Of a stretch of DNA of 64,000 bases, positions 41,923 through 52,904 are shown one piece after another. The notes under the pieces are model-generated. The model worked only from the letters and a program-made list of their open reading frames with translations, made no database searches and was not told the origin of the DNA. The translations under genes were made by a program, and so were the position numbers. The DNA comes from Hysterangium stoloniferum (Eukaryota > Basidiomycota > Agaricomycetes > Hysterangiales > Hysterangiaceae): assembly GCA_015178975.1 (NCBI GenBank), contig WHVD01000013.1:930001-994000 (forward strand). The letters are read 5' to 3'. Positions within the stretch are counted from its first letter, which is position 1, and each line of letters begins with the position of its first letter.

Positions 41923-42878
41923 TCCTACATGTCTGGACATTTGGGGCCACCAGTAATTCCTGGAAATGAGTTCTAAGGTCTTCCACCTGCCTGGGTGGCC
42001 TGTTACCTTGGTATCGTGATGTTGGGCCATAATGCAGCGGCGGAGATCCAAGTGGTCTGGAACATATACCTTCCCACAAAACAGGAGTAGGCCCTCTGAT
42101 TCTGACCACTCTGAGGACTGTATAGACCTGCTTTTAGTCTTGCGCATCTTCTGAACGGCATTTGCCACTGCATCTTCTGGGGTTGACTCCTTCAAGCCTT
42201 CCCGGACATCCTTCAGGATGTCCCGTTCTTCACCATAAACCTCCATCCCTTCTAATGCTCGAATAGCAAATAATTCTGGTCGGAGGAGTACCCTATCCTT
42301 ATTGTCTTCTGCACCAGAACCATGGTCAGCACGTCTGGATAGAGCATCTGATTTTCCCATAGAGGCTCCTGGACGATGATGCATCTCAAAGTCAAACCGT
42401 GCCAAATAAAGTGACCATCTGGCTTGCCTCCGGTTCAACTTCTTGGATGTGCGAAAGTATTCCAGGTTCTTATGGTCTGTCCAAATCTCAAACTTATGCT
42501 CAGCACCTTTTACAAAGTGACGCCACTCTTCCAGTGCCCGGATGATAGCCAGCATCTCCTTATCATGAATATCATAATTGCGTTTCACCTCATTGAGGCT
42601 TTTGGAGTAGAATGCAATGAGATGCCACTTGCCATCCTCCTGTGACTGCTGAGACAGTACTGCCCCTGTGGCAAAGTCTGAACTGTCAGCCTCAATACGG
42701 TATGGAAGGTTGTCTTTCGCAAAAGCAAGAACTGGTGCTGAAGTCACTAGATGCTTGAGAGTGTGAAAGGCACCCACTTCCTTCTTGCCCCACTTCCAAG
42801 GCTGATCCTTTTTGGTGAGATCAAACAGGGGACGTGCATGGTGGGAGAAGTCCTTGATGAAGCGTCGGTAGAAGTTGG
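41923..42878 (-). pseudogene. Gyp-B RNase H and H2C2 zinc finger
   Basis: The open minus-strand frame encodes the connection (FYRRFIKDFSHHARPLFDLT), a Ty3-type RNase H (YRIEADSSDFATGAVLSQQ, KEMLAIIRALEEWRH, TDHKNLEYF) and the histidines of the integrase finger (HDTKVTGHPGRWK). The two Cys lie across the Cop-A insertion at 31570-31590. The T1 LTR at 42879 separates it from RT. Confidence 0.9.
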
Positions 42879-43129
42879 TGTTAAAGACATAGAAAAGAAT
42901 TGACCCAGCCTGGGATTGAACCAAGGACCTCCTGGCTTTATATGCAGGTGCTCTTAACCACTGAGCTACTGGACCTATAGTCTAGTATTATATGATGGAT
43001 TATATATACATATATATAAGCACTTATGATGCCAACTTGTGCTCTTATAACAGCTTATATAACTGATGGCAAACCTGGGTCTTATAACAGTCTGTCACAT
43101 ATAGATATTGTATTTTCCCATTTCTAACA
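42879..43129 (-). repeat. T1 solo LTR in Gyp-B
   Basis: 251 bp, TGTTAAAGACATAG to ATTTCTAACA, flanked by GTTGG (42874-42878 and 43130-43134). Confidence 0.95.
42902..42975 (-). tRNA. tRNA-like Pol III unit in T1 LTR
   Basis: 74 nt, same folding as the other T1 copies. Confidence 0.6.
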
Positions 43130-43134
43130 GTTGG

Positions 43135-44181
43135 CAAACCCCAGGAAGGACTGTACTTCCTTATGGCTACCTGGGGTTGGCCATTCTGCTACACCAGCCA
43201 CTTTGATTGGATCCATTCCACCTGACCCTCTGAGATAATGAGTCCCAAGTATTCAATCTTGGTCTTCTCAAATTCACACTTCTCTGGCCTGAGGTAGAGT
43301 TTATGCTGGCATAGCCGTTGCATGACTAGATGTGACACACGGTAGTGCTCTTGCAGTGTTTTGGTGAATATCAAAATGTCATCCAGATAAATGACCACTA
43401 CACCCTACATGATGAGATCATGGAAAATGTCATTCATCATCATCTGGAAGGTGGAGGGGCTATTGGTGAGTCCGAAAAACATAACAAGGGGTTCAAACAA
43501 TTCCCGGTTGGTGCGAAAGGCTGCTTTCCATTCATCCCCTTCCTTGATCCTCATATTGTTATAGCCCCATCGTACATCTAATTTGGTGAAATAGCAAGCT
43601 CCACGTAGCTGATTGATAAGGTCAGAGATCAAAGGAAGGGGGTATTGGTTCTTGATAGTGACAGCATTGAGAACACGATAATCCTGTACTAAACGAAGGG
43701 ACCCATCCTTTTTCTTAATAAAGAACACTGGGGAAGCCATGGGTGACTTTGAGGGTCGGATACGGCCTGTGGATAGGTTCTCTTGAAGGAAGGCATCAAG
43801 CTCTGCCTGGTCATTTGGAGCTAAAGGGTACACCTTGCAAGATGAAGGTTTGGCATCTGGTACCAGTTCAATGGCATGGTCCCAGGCTTTCTGTTCAGGA
43901 AGTCTGTCAAAGGAGGCCTTGGAAAAGATGTCCACATATTCATGCAGGTATACAGGAATTTGATCTTGTACTGATCCTTTACCTGGAGTCATTGGTTGGG
44001 AATTACGATGAAATGCCTCTGCAAGACGCTGAGAGGTGGTAGTACTTGCACGAATAAACTCTTCTTCTGGGGGAAGTGAGGCCACCCAAATGCGGTCCCC
44101 ATCCTCTCGGAGTTCAGTATCTTCTTCTACCTCTCCCTCCATTATTGAGTCATCTTCTATAGGAGTGATGGGTATCAGTAA
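43135..44181 (-). pseudogene. Gyp-B reverse transcriptase
   Basis: Two open pieces: 43405-44142 (fingers and palm: LSTGRIRPSKSPMASPVFFI, KKDGSLRLVQDYRVLNAVT, FFGLTNSPSTFQMMMND) and 43189-43398 (catalytic VIYLDDILIFTK). They are separated by one in-frame TAG at 43405-43407, directly before the GVVVIYLDD strand. A one-base loss near 43210 shifts the frame before the RNase H connection. Upstream lies an acidic protease-RT linker; the protease itself is gone. Confidence 0.9.
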
Positions 44182-44424
44182 TGTTAGAGTATGATATTAC
44201 AGCTCTTACATAGTCTATGATGTTCCCTATATTTTTCTAATATTTGTAGTATTTTTCCCAGCACTGTAGGTGTAGTATTGAGTGAGTTACCTAGTAAGGT
44301 AACTGATGTGTAGGTGCTTAGGTAAGCACCCTGTAGCATACTCCGCTGTGGGTGTGGGAAAGTCTCTGTTTACTTTCCTCACACTCACAGGGTGTTTGTT
44401 AAGAGTTATTCAACTGTTTCAACA
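44182..44424 (+). repeat. Cop-B 5' LTR
   Basis: 243 bp, TGTTAGAGTATG to CTGTTTCAACA. The inner edge is followed directly by a half-tRNA type primer site. Confidence 0.88.
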
Positions 44425-44440
44425 GATTATGGGCCCCAGC
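44425..44440 (+). other. Cop-B primer binding site
   Basis: GATTATGGGCCCCAGC shares the TTATGGGCCC core with Cop-A and fits the initiator-Met tRNA anticodon arm. Confidence 0.75.
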
Positions 44441-45024
44441 TTCTAAACTGGTACATCCAGTTGTCATCTGCGCAATCCATCACTTTGCACATCTTTTCTG
44501 ACAACTTCTACTTGTCCAAAACACTCTACATTGCGTTTGGATTTTATTTTGGTTATATCTCCTTGGATTTTGGCCTGATTTGGTCGCTTTTTCCACTCAC
44601 ATCTCACACCTGTGATTGTGCGCATTTTTCGCCCATTTAGGCGCCTGTGTCCATAAAAGGAAATATATTCACACGCTCCAAATCGCTTGTCGTCGCTCAA
44701 TTTCCCTTTTTTGGGCAACTTCATTTTTATCACCCTTGTGACTCACCCTGTCACACCCTGTCACCTCTCTCTCCAGTCACACTCTTCCCTCACACCTCAA
44801 GCACTTCACAGTATCATCTGGGTCTGTGCCACGTCATTTTCCCTTTTAACACAGTCTTTTAGATACATTGAACTTGAACTGTTGGCATTGTGCTCTTCAG
44901 TGGGCCTTTGTTTTTACCTTCCTTGCAATATCACGGTAACCCTGTTGAGCAAGGCGGTGTTACAACTGCGAGTCCAATTACTTAGTTCTTTTTAAGTTAA
45001 ATTCTTGGTGGATATTGACATGTC
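44441..45024 (+). other. Cop-B leader
   Basis: About 580 bp without a convincing ORF, including pyrimidine-rich tracts near 44740-44800. This is long for a copia leader. Confidence 0.55.
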
Positions 45025-45735
45025 ATGGCATCCAGTGATACTTACAAACGTAGTATCATATTGGGAGAGAATAATTATGAGGATTGGAGACATGACGTAA
45101 TTGGTCTTTTGCGTATGGAGAACTGTCTCTCTATTGCCACTGGCAAAGAAAAACAACCTAGTGATACTAGTTTACAGTCTGCCTGGTTGGAACGCTCTAA
45201 TAAAGCAGCTGGTATCATATGGCGCTCTCTTGGACCTACACAGCGCACCCATGTTGACATTGATGACGGTCCTGATGATATGTGGTCTAAAATTGAAAAG
45301 GCACATAATAAACAACTCTCTGCAGTTCGTTTTAGTGCCTACAATGACCTCTTTAATATTCGGAAGGAACCTGATGAATCTCTGACTTCATTAATGAGTC
45401 ATGTTGACAAGGTTTGTGCACGTGTCCAGAACTTGCATCCAAAGAGGTATACTCTTGCCATGCTGGATGATGAGCTTGCTGCTCTCACTTTACTTCATTC
45501 TCTGCCTGAATCTGACTCTGTGTGGACTTCATCTTTAATGATGAATACTGCTATCACATTCTCTGATGTCAAAACTCACTTTGCATCACAAGAGAGTTTG
45601 CAGTCTGCCAGAAGTTTAGAGATGGTGAACAAAATTGTGTCAAAGACTTCCAACACTTCTGGTAAAGTTCCTTGCACATTCTGCAATGGTTCCAGCCACA
45701 CCCAAGACAATTGTTACGAGTATGCAAATGCACAG
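45025..45735 (+). pseudogene. Cop-B gag, truncated
   Basis: ATG at 45025 (MASSDTYKRSIILGENNYED). 237 codons of copia-type gag remain, with the conserved W and helical blocks (SAWLERSNKAAGIIWRSLGP, RFSAYNDLFNIRKEPDESLT) and a zinc knuckle CTFCNGSSHTQDNC at the end. The frame then enters an S LTR, so pol is lost. The homologous block in Cop-A is RFNAYDDLFSIRKEENENL, showing family relationship. Confidence 0.88.
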
Positions 45736-46373
45736 TATGAAGGGTATGCATATATCATGATTGGACTGTGGAATAATACATATATTATAGTATTATATTA
45801 TTTAGTTCTTACTCTTTTTCCCTAACTCTCTAGATCTTCGAGCATACCCATATTTCTTAGTTCGAAGTCTTGTGTATATCTATGGGCGCTCTCAGCGCTA
45901 AATAGAGACAACTTTTTACCCAGCAGACACCACTTCGTAACGACTCAGACGTCGAATAACGAGAGGTGTCAAGGATAGTATCTCAGCTACCATAAAGGTA
46001 GCATTCTCTAGTCTACTAATAGCCTTTTGAACTCGAACCGCTAAGGTCGAGTTCCACTTTCAAGACTTTGCGCTCGTCGACACCGTAGTCGACTCATGCT
46101 ACTAATACTCTATCCTAGACACTCAGTCTTTAGCTGAGTATCTTTCTTATTTCTAGCTACTAGTTGTACCGTAAAAGGTCAACTCGTTATCTTACTGTTC
46201 TAAGCCGTCACGAGCAACTATACAGTTGCTCTTGAGGCGTGCAGTGCGTTCTTATACTAGTACTAACAGTCTAGTAGTCTATAGTATTGTACTGATGGTC
46301 AATACTCTCTAATAGTAGTTGAATAAACACTATTCTTCGTATATAGAGCGGTCAGAATCCACCACTCTTCACA
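45736..46373 (+). repeat. S-type LTR 6
   Basis: 638 bp, TATGAAGGGTATGC to CTCTTCACA; the first G is A here. Flanks do not match (GCACAG, AGAAC), so it marks a rearrangement joint. Confidence 0.85.
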
Positions 46374-46403
46374 AGAACGGTCAGAACTTCCACCACTCTT
46401 CAC
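46374..46403 (+). repeat. 30-bp terminal scrap of an M or L LTR
   Basis: AGAACGGTCAGAACTTCC then ACCACTCTTCACA, the 3' tip shared by M and L LTRs, sits between the S LTR and a gag fragment. Confidence 0.7.
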
Positions 46404-47153
46404 ACCGTGCACAATGATGCATTGCAAATCCTTCACGTCCTACTCGGTGGGGATCACATTGTGCCCAAGGTTGACTACCAGTATATATACATCTGAATGT
46501 TGGAGGAATCTGTTAATGGAGTCACACGAAATGCATCGTTCGTGTACTTTACTCTAAGGGGCCGGTTGAGGCGAAATCAGAGGAGACTTGATAAGATGGT
46601 TTTGGAAGTGCTTTACCCTTATAATAACTCGATTCAAGTGCCCGATTCGCCCATCTCCACAACTAGTTCGTTTGTTCATAACCTAAATGGGTCTCCTGAC
46701 ACTTTTTTCCTCCATTCACTCAATTGTCCTGTTATTTTGCAAGACTTCCCGTTGGATATGAGGATGCAAGTTGCAGGTCATCTTCAGGAAAAAGGGATTG
46801 AAGTCTGCACTCCTTTCCATGAACCTCAGCCATATTGGCCTTTGAATACGATCGAAATTGAGAGAGAAATTGCGATGGAACCCAAAACCCAGCCCTGCAT
46901 CCCATCAAGAGGTTCATCGCTCTTGTGTCACATTTGAACGAATTCCGGATAATCCTAACTTCGGTGAGGAACAACCCATGACCAGGAATCGATCAGTCGC
47001 CAACAGGGGTCAACCGTCCTTCTATACCACATTCACTGAGGGTATAGCTGGTCAGGTTGCTGGTCGAGGATCACTGAATCCAGATGATCCCCGCCATTCC
47101 CTGCCAATCTCCTCTAATCCTTTTTTGCCACCAGGAGGACCCCCTAGCAGTTC
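46404..47153 (+). pseudogene. Gyp-A gag fragment
   Basis: Homologous to 56420-57800 (middle part): LLGGDHIVPKVDYQYIYI, TLRGRLRRNQRRLDKMVLEV and the Gly-rich GQVAGRGSLNPDDP. A TGA at 46494-46496 replaces CGG of IRM. Cut at 47154 by a Cop-A LTR. Confidence 0.8.
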
Positions 47154-47491
47154 TGTTAAAACTGCCTCCACTGTCTCCAAGACCTTCTGGAACCTTCTAG
47201 AACCTTCTAGAACCTTCCAGCATGTTCCAGAGTATTTCCAGTTCATTTCCCATGACAGCTGTCAATCAGCTGTCACTTTGTATTCCAGCTATCAATCAGC
47301 TGTCAGTTTCCATTCAAGCTGTCAATCAGCTGTCACTTCTGACAGCTGTCAACCAGCTGTCACTTTTGACAGCTGACAAGCCTACTGATGTATAACATAT
47401 ATAAGCTTGTAGTTAGTGACCTGAATAGTAACAACTTTCCTCAGACTTGTGTGTGTCATGTGTCACAGTAAGTCACAGGTCACATTTAACA
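47154..47491 (+). repeat. Cop-A LTR at a recombination joint
   Basis: 338 bp, TGTTAAAACTGCC to CACATTTAACA. Left flank is Gyp-A gag on the plus strand, right flank is ORF-K on the minus strand; no duplication. Confidence 0.9.
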
Positions 47492-48290
47492 AAGGGGGTG
47501 GGGGGGTTTCGCTCCACATTCCCGAGGGAGCCCCCCAAGTATCAGAAGGCTGGGACGTGGCTTCTGGAACGTGGTCCATCCACATAGGGTATGTGGAGGA
47601 AGAAGCTTGCCCCAGGCGCTTGACAATTTCTGTTGAAGGTGGTGGGGGAAGAGAAACCGTCATTTGAGGTTGAGGTATTCTTTTGAAATTGGGGAGTTAG
47701 GGTCTGGGGGGTGGAGTATGTGGGGTGAAAGCAGTGCTGCTTCCCGAGTTGGTGGAGGTGCCTGCTGTGTTGTCCTGCAAGGTGGGGTACATCAACAATG
47801 GCATCCCAGAATTACCCATACCATGCTCGATGTGTGCAGTATGAGATGATGTGGTGGAAGTATTAATAGGTTGGGGTCACGGTATTCTTTTGAAGTTGGG
47901 GAATTTGTTAAAAGTGACCTGTGACTTACTGTGACACGTGACACACACAAGTCTGAGGAAAGTTGTTACTATTCAGGTCACTAACTACAAGCTTATATAT
48001 GTTATACATCAGTAGGCTTGTCAGCTGTCATAAGTGACAGCTGGTTGACAGCTGGTTGACAGCTGTCATAAGTGACAGCTGATTGACAGCTTGAATGGAA
48101 ACTGACAGCTGATTGACAGCTGGAATACAAAGTGACAGCTGATTGACAGCTGTCATGGGAAATAAACTGGAAATACCCTGGAACATGCTGGAAGCTTCTA
48201 GAAGGTTCTAGAAGGTTCCAGAAGGTTTTGGAGACAGTGGAGGCAGTTTTAACAGAATTTGGGTTTGGGTTATTAGTCCTACGACATAGT
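47492..48290 (-). pseudogene. ORF-K N-terminal fragment (copy b)
   Basis: Homologous to 3930-4373 in copy a. The start region reads ATG TCG TAG GAC TAA TAA, where copy a has CAG and CAA codons, so C-to-T changes created three stops. A Cop-A solo LTR splits it. Its position 3' of integrase confirms that ORF-K belongs to Gyp-A. Confidence 0.75.
47906..48254 (-). repeat. Cop-A solo LTR in ORF-K
   Basis: 349 bp, TGTTAAAAGTGACC to GCAGTTTTAACA, flanked by GAATT (47901-47905 and 48255-48259). Confidence 0.95.
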
Positions 48291-48480
48291 GTACTAGTTT
48301 GAGAGTTTGACGTGGAGGGAAGAGATAGGGGGATAAAAATTTCTTTTAGTGGTTTTATGTTTTTATATTAAATTCGAACTCTGCTCAGTTATTGAGGTGA
48401 AAGGCCGAGGGGGATGAATAGTAAGGAGTAGAGTTAAAGTAAATAAACAGTGTTGTCGTCGTGAACAGGTGAAATGATCG
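48291..48480. other. Spacer between integrase stop and ORF-K (copy b)
   Basis: AT-rich, homologous to 4374-4567; no gene seen. Confidence 0.55.
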
Positions 48481-49020
48481 TTAGATCCAATAAATAGTTT
48501 TGTAAGCTCTGAGAAGAGTGGGCACATTACGAAGGTCATTGCCGTTTAACCAGGTGTCCTCTTCTGGTCCATACTCTTTCCATCAAACTTAGAAGAGGAG
48601 TTGATTTCGATGCTTTTTGTGCTCTACTATAGCTTCTACTTCATACTCCTCGACGTTATGATCGAGTTCCTGTGGATTCTCGAGTAGTTCCCTTGATCCA
48701 AATTCCTTAGGGGAGAGGTGGTACTTTTTAAGATGGTCTTGGTTGATCACTGGGTGTAGTTGGTATTCCAAGGGAATGCAGAGTCGAAAGACTTGAGGAT
48801 TGATCTTCTCCAAGACTTCGAACGGTCCTATTCGTCTTTGTATAAGTTTCCTCCCAAGTCCTTTGGCTTCGACAAGCTCAAGGGAATGGGGATTGATTAG
48901 GACATAATCTCCTTCTGAGATATCTTCCACCAGTCTCCTTTTCTTATTGTAGCTGTGAGTTTGCGCTTCTTGTGCTTGTGCATTCGAGTCCCGCGTCACC
49001 TGTCAATGGTTTTCCAATTC
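48481..49020 (-). pseudogene. Gyp-A integrase C-terminus and chromodomain remnant (copy b)
   Basis: 136 open codons (48589-48999) encode the integrase tail (GDYVLINPHSLELVEAKGLG, LKKYHLSPKEFGSRELLE, EEYEVEAIVEHKKHRNQLLF). Stops then replace the Q and R of LLFQVRWKG (TAA and TGA), cutting the chromodomain after its first strand; WKEYGPEEDTWLNGNDL is still readable beyond. Confidence 0.82.
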
Positions 49021-49800
49021 TAAAATCCATTGGTCGGCTAAAGGGCTATCCGACAATTCCCTGGGAACCACTCGTCCCCTCCTAAGCAGCGAGACATTCC
49101 TCTAGGTAGGTATTCCATAAGCAAGAAGGCCAGTGTGTAACTTGTTGAATTCTGAACCGTTGAATTGTAGGTATGAGCCACTACCTGAGTCCATTTAGAC
49201 CATTCCTCTTTCGAAGAGGCACAGTACGCTCTGAGCATTTGCTCAACGATGGCATTGGCATTCTCCATTTGACCGACAGTTTGAGGATGATGAGACGAAG
49301 ATACCGTGAGGGCACTTCCGTATACCTTGCAAACTTCTCTCCAGAACCTACAGGTCCATCTCTTGTCTCGATCACAGATTATCCTTGAAGGTAAGCCAAA
49401 AGGAGTGGCTACTTTATTCACAAAGATTCGCGTGAATCCTTCTGTGGATAGATCTGAAGTTGTGGGCTCACAAATTAAGAAATGTGTGAGTTTATCCACA
49501 GCGACAAAGATGGCTGAGTAGGAACCCTCTGTAGAAGGAGGCAATCCAGTAATCAGGTCCATTGAGACAACCTCAAATGGCCTTAAAGGTACATCCGCAG
49601 GTCGAAGAGCTCCCTGTCGAGCGGAATGATCAACCTTATTTTCTGGTATATGTCACAGCTGCGAGGATACGCCATGCAGTCCTGTAACATCCTAAGCCAG
49701 AAAAACTGATCCTTCATCAGTCGAAAAAGTCTGTGACCGCCTGCATGAGCTCCTTCGAAGGGGTTGTCATGGATCAATTTGAGTATGGTTGATGTCATGC
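49021..49800 (-). pseudogene. Gyp-A integrase core and zinc finger (copy b)
   Basis: The core (49038-49562) keeps D of SMDLITGLP, D of IICDRD and E of GQMENAN. A 4-nt loss near 49072 shifts its end. In the H2C2 finger (49583-49798) the last Cys is Tyr (SCDIYQK instead of CDICQK) and a frameshift follows, so the protein could not be made or fold. Confidence 0.85.
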
Positions 49801-50770
49801 TGCTAGGTATGCAGATTCAACTTTTCCAGTCCAAATCTCGAAAGAATAATAGCTTATTCTTGCCGATGAAATAGTGCGAGGGGGTAGCTACTATATTTGG
49901 GGAAATGGGATCGGCGGCGTAATGATTTCTGAAGGTGGGATCTTTCTGATATCTGTCACGAAGTTTCTTGACATAATTCTCATCAATTTCTATGAGCAAT
50001 TGGGGGTTCAAGAGATTAAAGGTCACCTCATCAATTTCATCATTTCTGGGGAGGTTGTGTAAATCCCATTTCGTTTGGGGGACCTCTTCCATTGTCCCAA
50101 CTGGTTTGACTAACTCATGGTGAGTGAGGAAGACGGCCTTTTTCACTGGTTTGTTCTCCCATAATGTCTTGTTGTCATTCTGGTTGTGAGAGTCCACTAC
50201 AATTGGTAAAAGGTCGTCTCTCGTGGGACTAGCACAGTCAGGTACTCGAGGAAGTCTAGACAGTGAGTCAACATTGCTGTGTACCCACTCTGCTCGATGT
50301 AAGATTTCCAGACTGGGGTATGCAGCGTATACCACCCCCCATGTGGCCAGTCGACAATTGGTATTCTCGTAAGATCTGGCCCATTGTAACGCCGCATGGT
50401 CAGTGATCAAAAGGATACGTTCTCCTTTGATAAAGGGCTGGAAATAGACTAGTCCCTCCTTAGCAGCTAACACTTCTCGCTCTGTGGCTGAATAATTACA
50501 TTCCGCTTTCTTGACCGTGTGGCTCCAATATGCAATGACATGCTCGACCGTGACACTGGTGTCATCAAAATCTGAGGCCCAGGAATCTGCCCAAGTGAAT
50601 TCTGGCTCCTTGGTTTTATAACGAGTAATGAAAATGGGCACATCTCGAGATTGATTGAAGGCTGATCTTGCTTGGGTGTAGATTTTAGTGTCCTTTAGAT
50701 CCCTGAGCGACATTTTCTGTATTTGTTGAAGACAACATCCCAGTGCGAAGTCCGAAGTGTCTGTGTATAA
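49801..50770 (-). pseudogene. Gyp-A RNase H and linker (copy b)
   Basis: 298 open codons (49817-50713) encode RNase H (YSATEREVLAAKEGLVYFQP, LLITDHAALQWARS) and the linker to integrase (DPTFRNHYAADPISPNIVAT). A TGA at 50773-50771 separates it from RT. Confidence 0.85.
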
Positions 50771-51406
50771 TCAATAAGGCATGCCACTCGTGGGGTGTCC
50801 CAGTACTGGAGCAGAGCTCAACACAACCTTGATGTCTTCAAAAGCTTGGCTGTGTTCTGAATCCCACATCCAACAGACGCCTTTCCTTAAGAGGTTAAAG
50901 AGCGGAGCAACCATCCAGGAATAAAATGGTATGTAAGCTGAAAAGTACAGAACCATCCCTAGGAAGTGTTGAAGATTTGCTATCTTGGAAGGTGTAGCTA
51001 GTTCCAGTATGGCAGCGACCTTCTCTTGGTGGGTTGAAAAACCAAGTCTAGACACCTTATGACCTAGTAATAGAATCGAGTTATACCCAATGTAGGATTT
51101 TTTGGGCGAGAGAGTGATTCCCACTGCAATTATGGCTTGTAAAACTTGATCTAGATGCTCTAAATGATCATCCCATGTCTTAGAAAAGATCATGATGTCG
51201 TAAATATAAACGAGACAAAATATCCATAGGTAAGGTGTGAGTACAGTTTGCATAACTCTCTGGAATATAGAGGGTCCATTACGAAGTCCAAAGGGCATTC
51301 GCCTGAATTGCCACAGTCCTTGATGGGATCTGAAAGCGGTCTTTGGTTTATCTTCTTCTAACATTTCAAGTTGGGTAAAGCCGGCTAATGCATTGAAGGA
51401 AGATAG
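50771..51406 (-). pseudogene. Gyp-A RT, active site mutated (copy b)
   Basis: Encodes FRRMPFGLRNGPSIFQRVMQ and the palm, but the catalytic box reads LVYIYDIMIFSK: the first Asp of YIDD is Tyr. The frame is cut upstream by the U solo LTR at 51407. Confidence 0.88.
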
Positions 51407-51837
51407 TGTCACAACCGTCACATGTCACGTATTGTCATAAACATTCAAAGGTAACTTTCGACAACTCTTCGACCTATCAAATTCAACTCGACAAAAACCG
51501 AACATTATCCGACACCATCGAATCTCTTTCGACATGTCTCATTTCAACATCATATATGATTTCATAATTAGTTCATAACATAGTTATAACAATACGACGA
51601 AAAGCATAAAAGGGCTATGAAAGGAGCAAGAGAAGTCAGTCGAAATATCTGTATATTAGTGATATTAGTAATCTACTTTGTCGTAACTTCTTCGACAAAT
51701 ACTTCCGTGAGTTCTCGCGACTGGTAATAGCCTCTTACTTCATCGACAGGGCGAATATATACTTCGTCGAACAAGGCTTTCGAGTTCGGTTGATAGAATA
51801 TTATTCGACTTTATCAAAGAATAATCGATTCGTGACA
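51407..51837. repeat. U-type solo LTR
   Basis: 431 bp, TGTCACAACCGTCAC to GATTCGTGACA, flanked by GATAG (51402-51406 and 51838-51842). Only copy in the window; TTCGAC words recur. Probably the LTR of another Ty3-type family. Confidence 0.85.
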
Positions 51838-51842
51838 GATAG

Positions 51843-52900
51843 GATGTTGGACCCTGAAAGTGCTTGCATGATTTTGGACTGGTGTGGCAATGGGAATTGG
51901 TCGGGAACTGTGAGGCTATTCAATTTTCTATAGTCAATCACCACTCTTAGTTTCCCATTATGATAGACGACGAAGGCTAGTGCCCCCCAAGGACTTTTGG
52001 ACGGTTCGATTACTCCCTGTTGAAACCAAGTATCTATTTGCTCATCAATGACCTTCCTATTGGCTGGGGAAGTTGGAAACATTGACATTGAAATAGGTTG
52101 CACACCTTCTTTCAATGGGACATTAACTTTGACATCTACTTGTCCTAAGCACCCATCTACTCCAAAGGCTTGAACATTCTTAGTCAGTACTGACTCTAGG
52201 TGGGAGGAGACGTCAGCAGGAATGTCAGGTCCTAAATTGACCAACTTATGTAGGTCCTCCACTTGGAATGTTTCCGTGGTGGTGACTTCACACATTTTAG
52301 GACCTGCTGGGTCGAAATCGTCTGCGAGTTCCCATTCTGGAGGCTGTCCAGAAGGTTGAGGATTAAGGACACGCTCCTCTTCTATTCTCAATAGGCTCTC
52401 CATGAGGTGAGCGATCTTGGTTGCCGTTGACTGCATTGATGCTCTCTCGGTTGAAGATCTAGGCCTCTGGGCCCATTGGTTCGTGCCGTGAATTAATCCA
52501 ATGGTTTCCCCTCGTCGAATGATTCTTGGTGTCAGAGAGGGGTTATCGAGAGGTATCGCGGTGCGTTCCCTAGAGATAACAGTGGTGGGAGTGGCTAGTA
52601 TACTCCCATCATCATTCTGTAGCACGACTCCCTCGATTATCCATTGATCACCAATAAGATCACCAACAAAAATTAGTACTAGTCGAGCTGATTCCGGCTC
52701 TATAGTACAATCCTGTAGGCGTTGGACTCTTTCAGTATGCACCCCTTTGTCTGGTTTGGAAGTCAATTCAGGTGAGTCATCAGCTAGTTCCTCAAGGGGG
52801 ATCTTGCTAATCGAAAAGGCCAAAGGCTGTGGCTCCTTGGAGGAACTGGCTGGAATAGACCCCGCCCTCCCTGGCAGAATCAATCTAGAGCCCAACGGCT
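51843..52900 (-). pseudogene. Gyp-A protease-RT linker and RT N-terminus (copy b)
   Basis: Encodes the start of RT (ANRKVIDEQIDTWFQQGVIE, SKSPWGALAFVVYHNGK, VVIDYRKLNSLTVPDQFPLP) and the upstream linker (LGPDIPADVSSHLESVLTKN). One stop follows GTL near 52903. Confidence 0.85.
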
Positions 52901-52904
52901 GGTC

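Larger units (their letters stand above)
30004..44181 (-). mobile_element. Gyp-B, chromodomain Ty3/gypsy element with nested insertions
   Basis: Minus strand: RT (43135-44181), RNase H and H2C2 finger (41923-42878), integrase and chromodomain (30348-31591), 3' LTR (30004-30335). The 5' part is lost at the Cop-B LTR (44182). Nested insertions are a T1 solo LTR (42879) and a full-length Cop-A (31592-41917). Its sequence is clearly distinct from Gyp-A. Confidence 0.9.
44182..45735 (+). mobile_element. Cop-B, 5' part of a second copia family
   Basis: 5' LTR, primer site, leader and most of gag. It is cut at 45736 by an S LTR; no pol remains. Its gag is related to but clearly different from Cop-A gag. 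Confidence 0.88.

Noticed and set aside
44425..45024. Small ORFs in the Cop-B leader as genes
   Set aside because: Short overlapping frames on both strands with no recognisable features, in a region expected to be untranslated leader.
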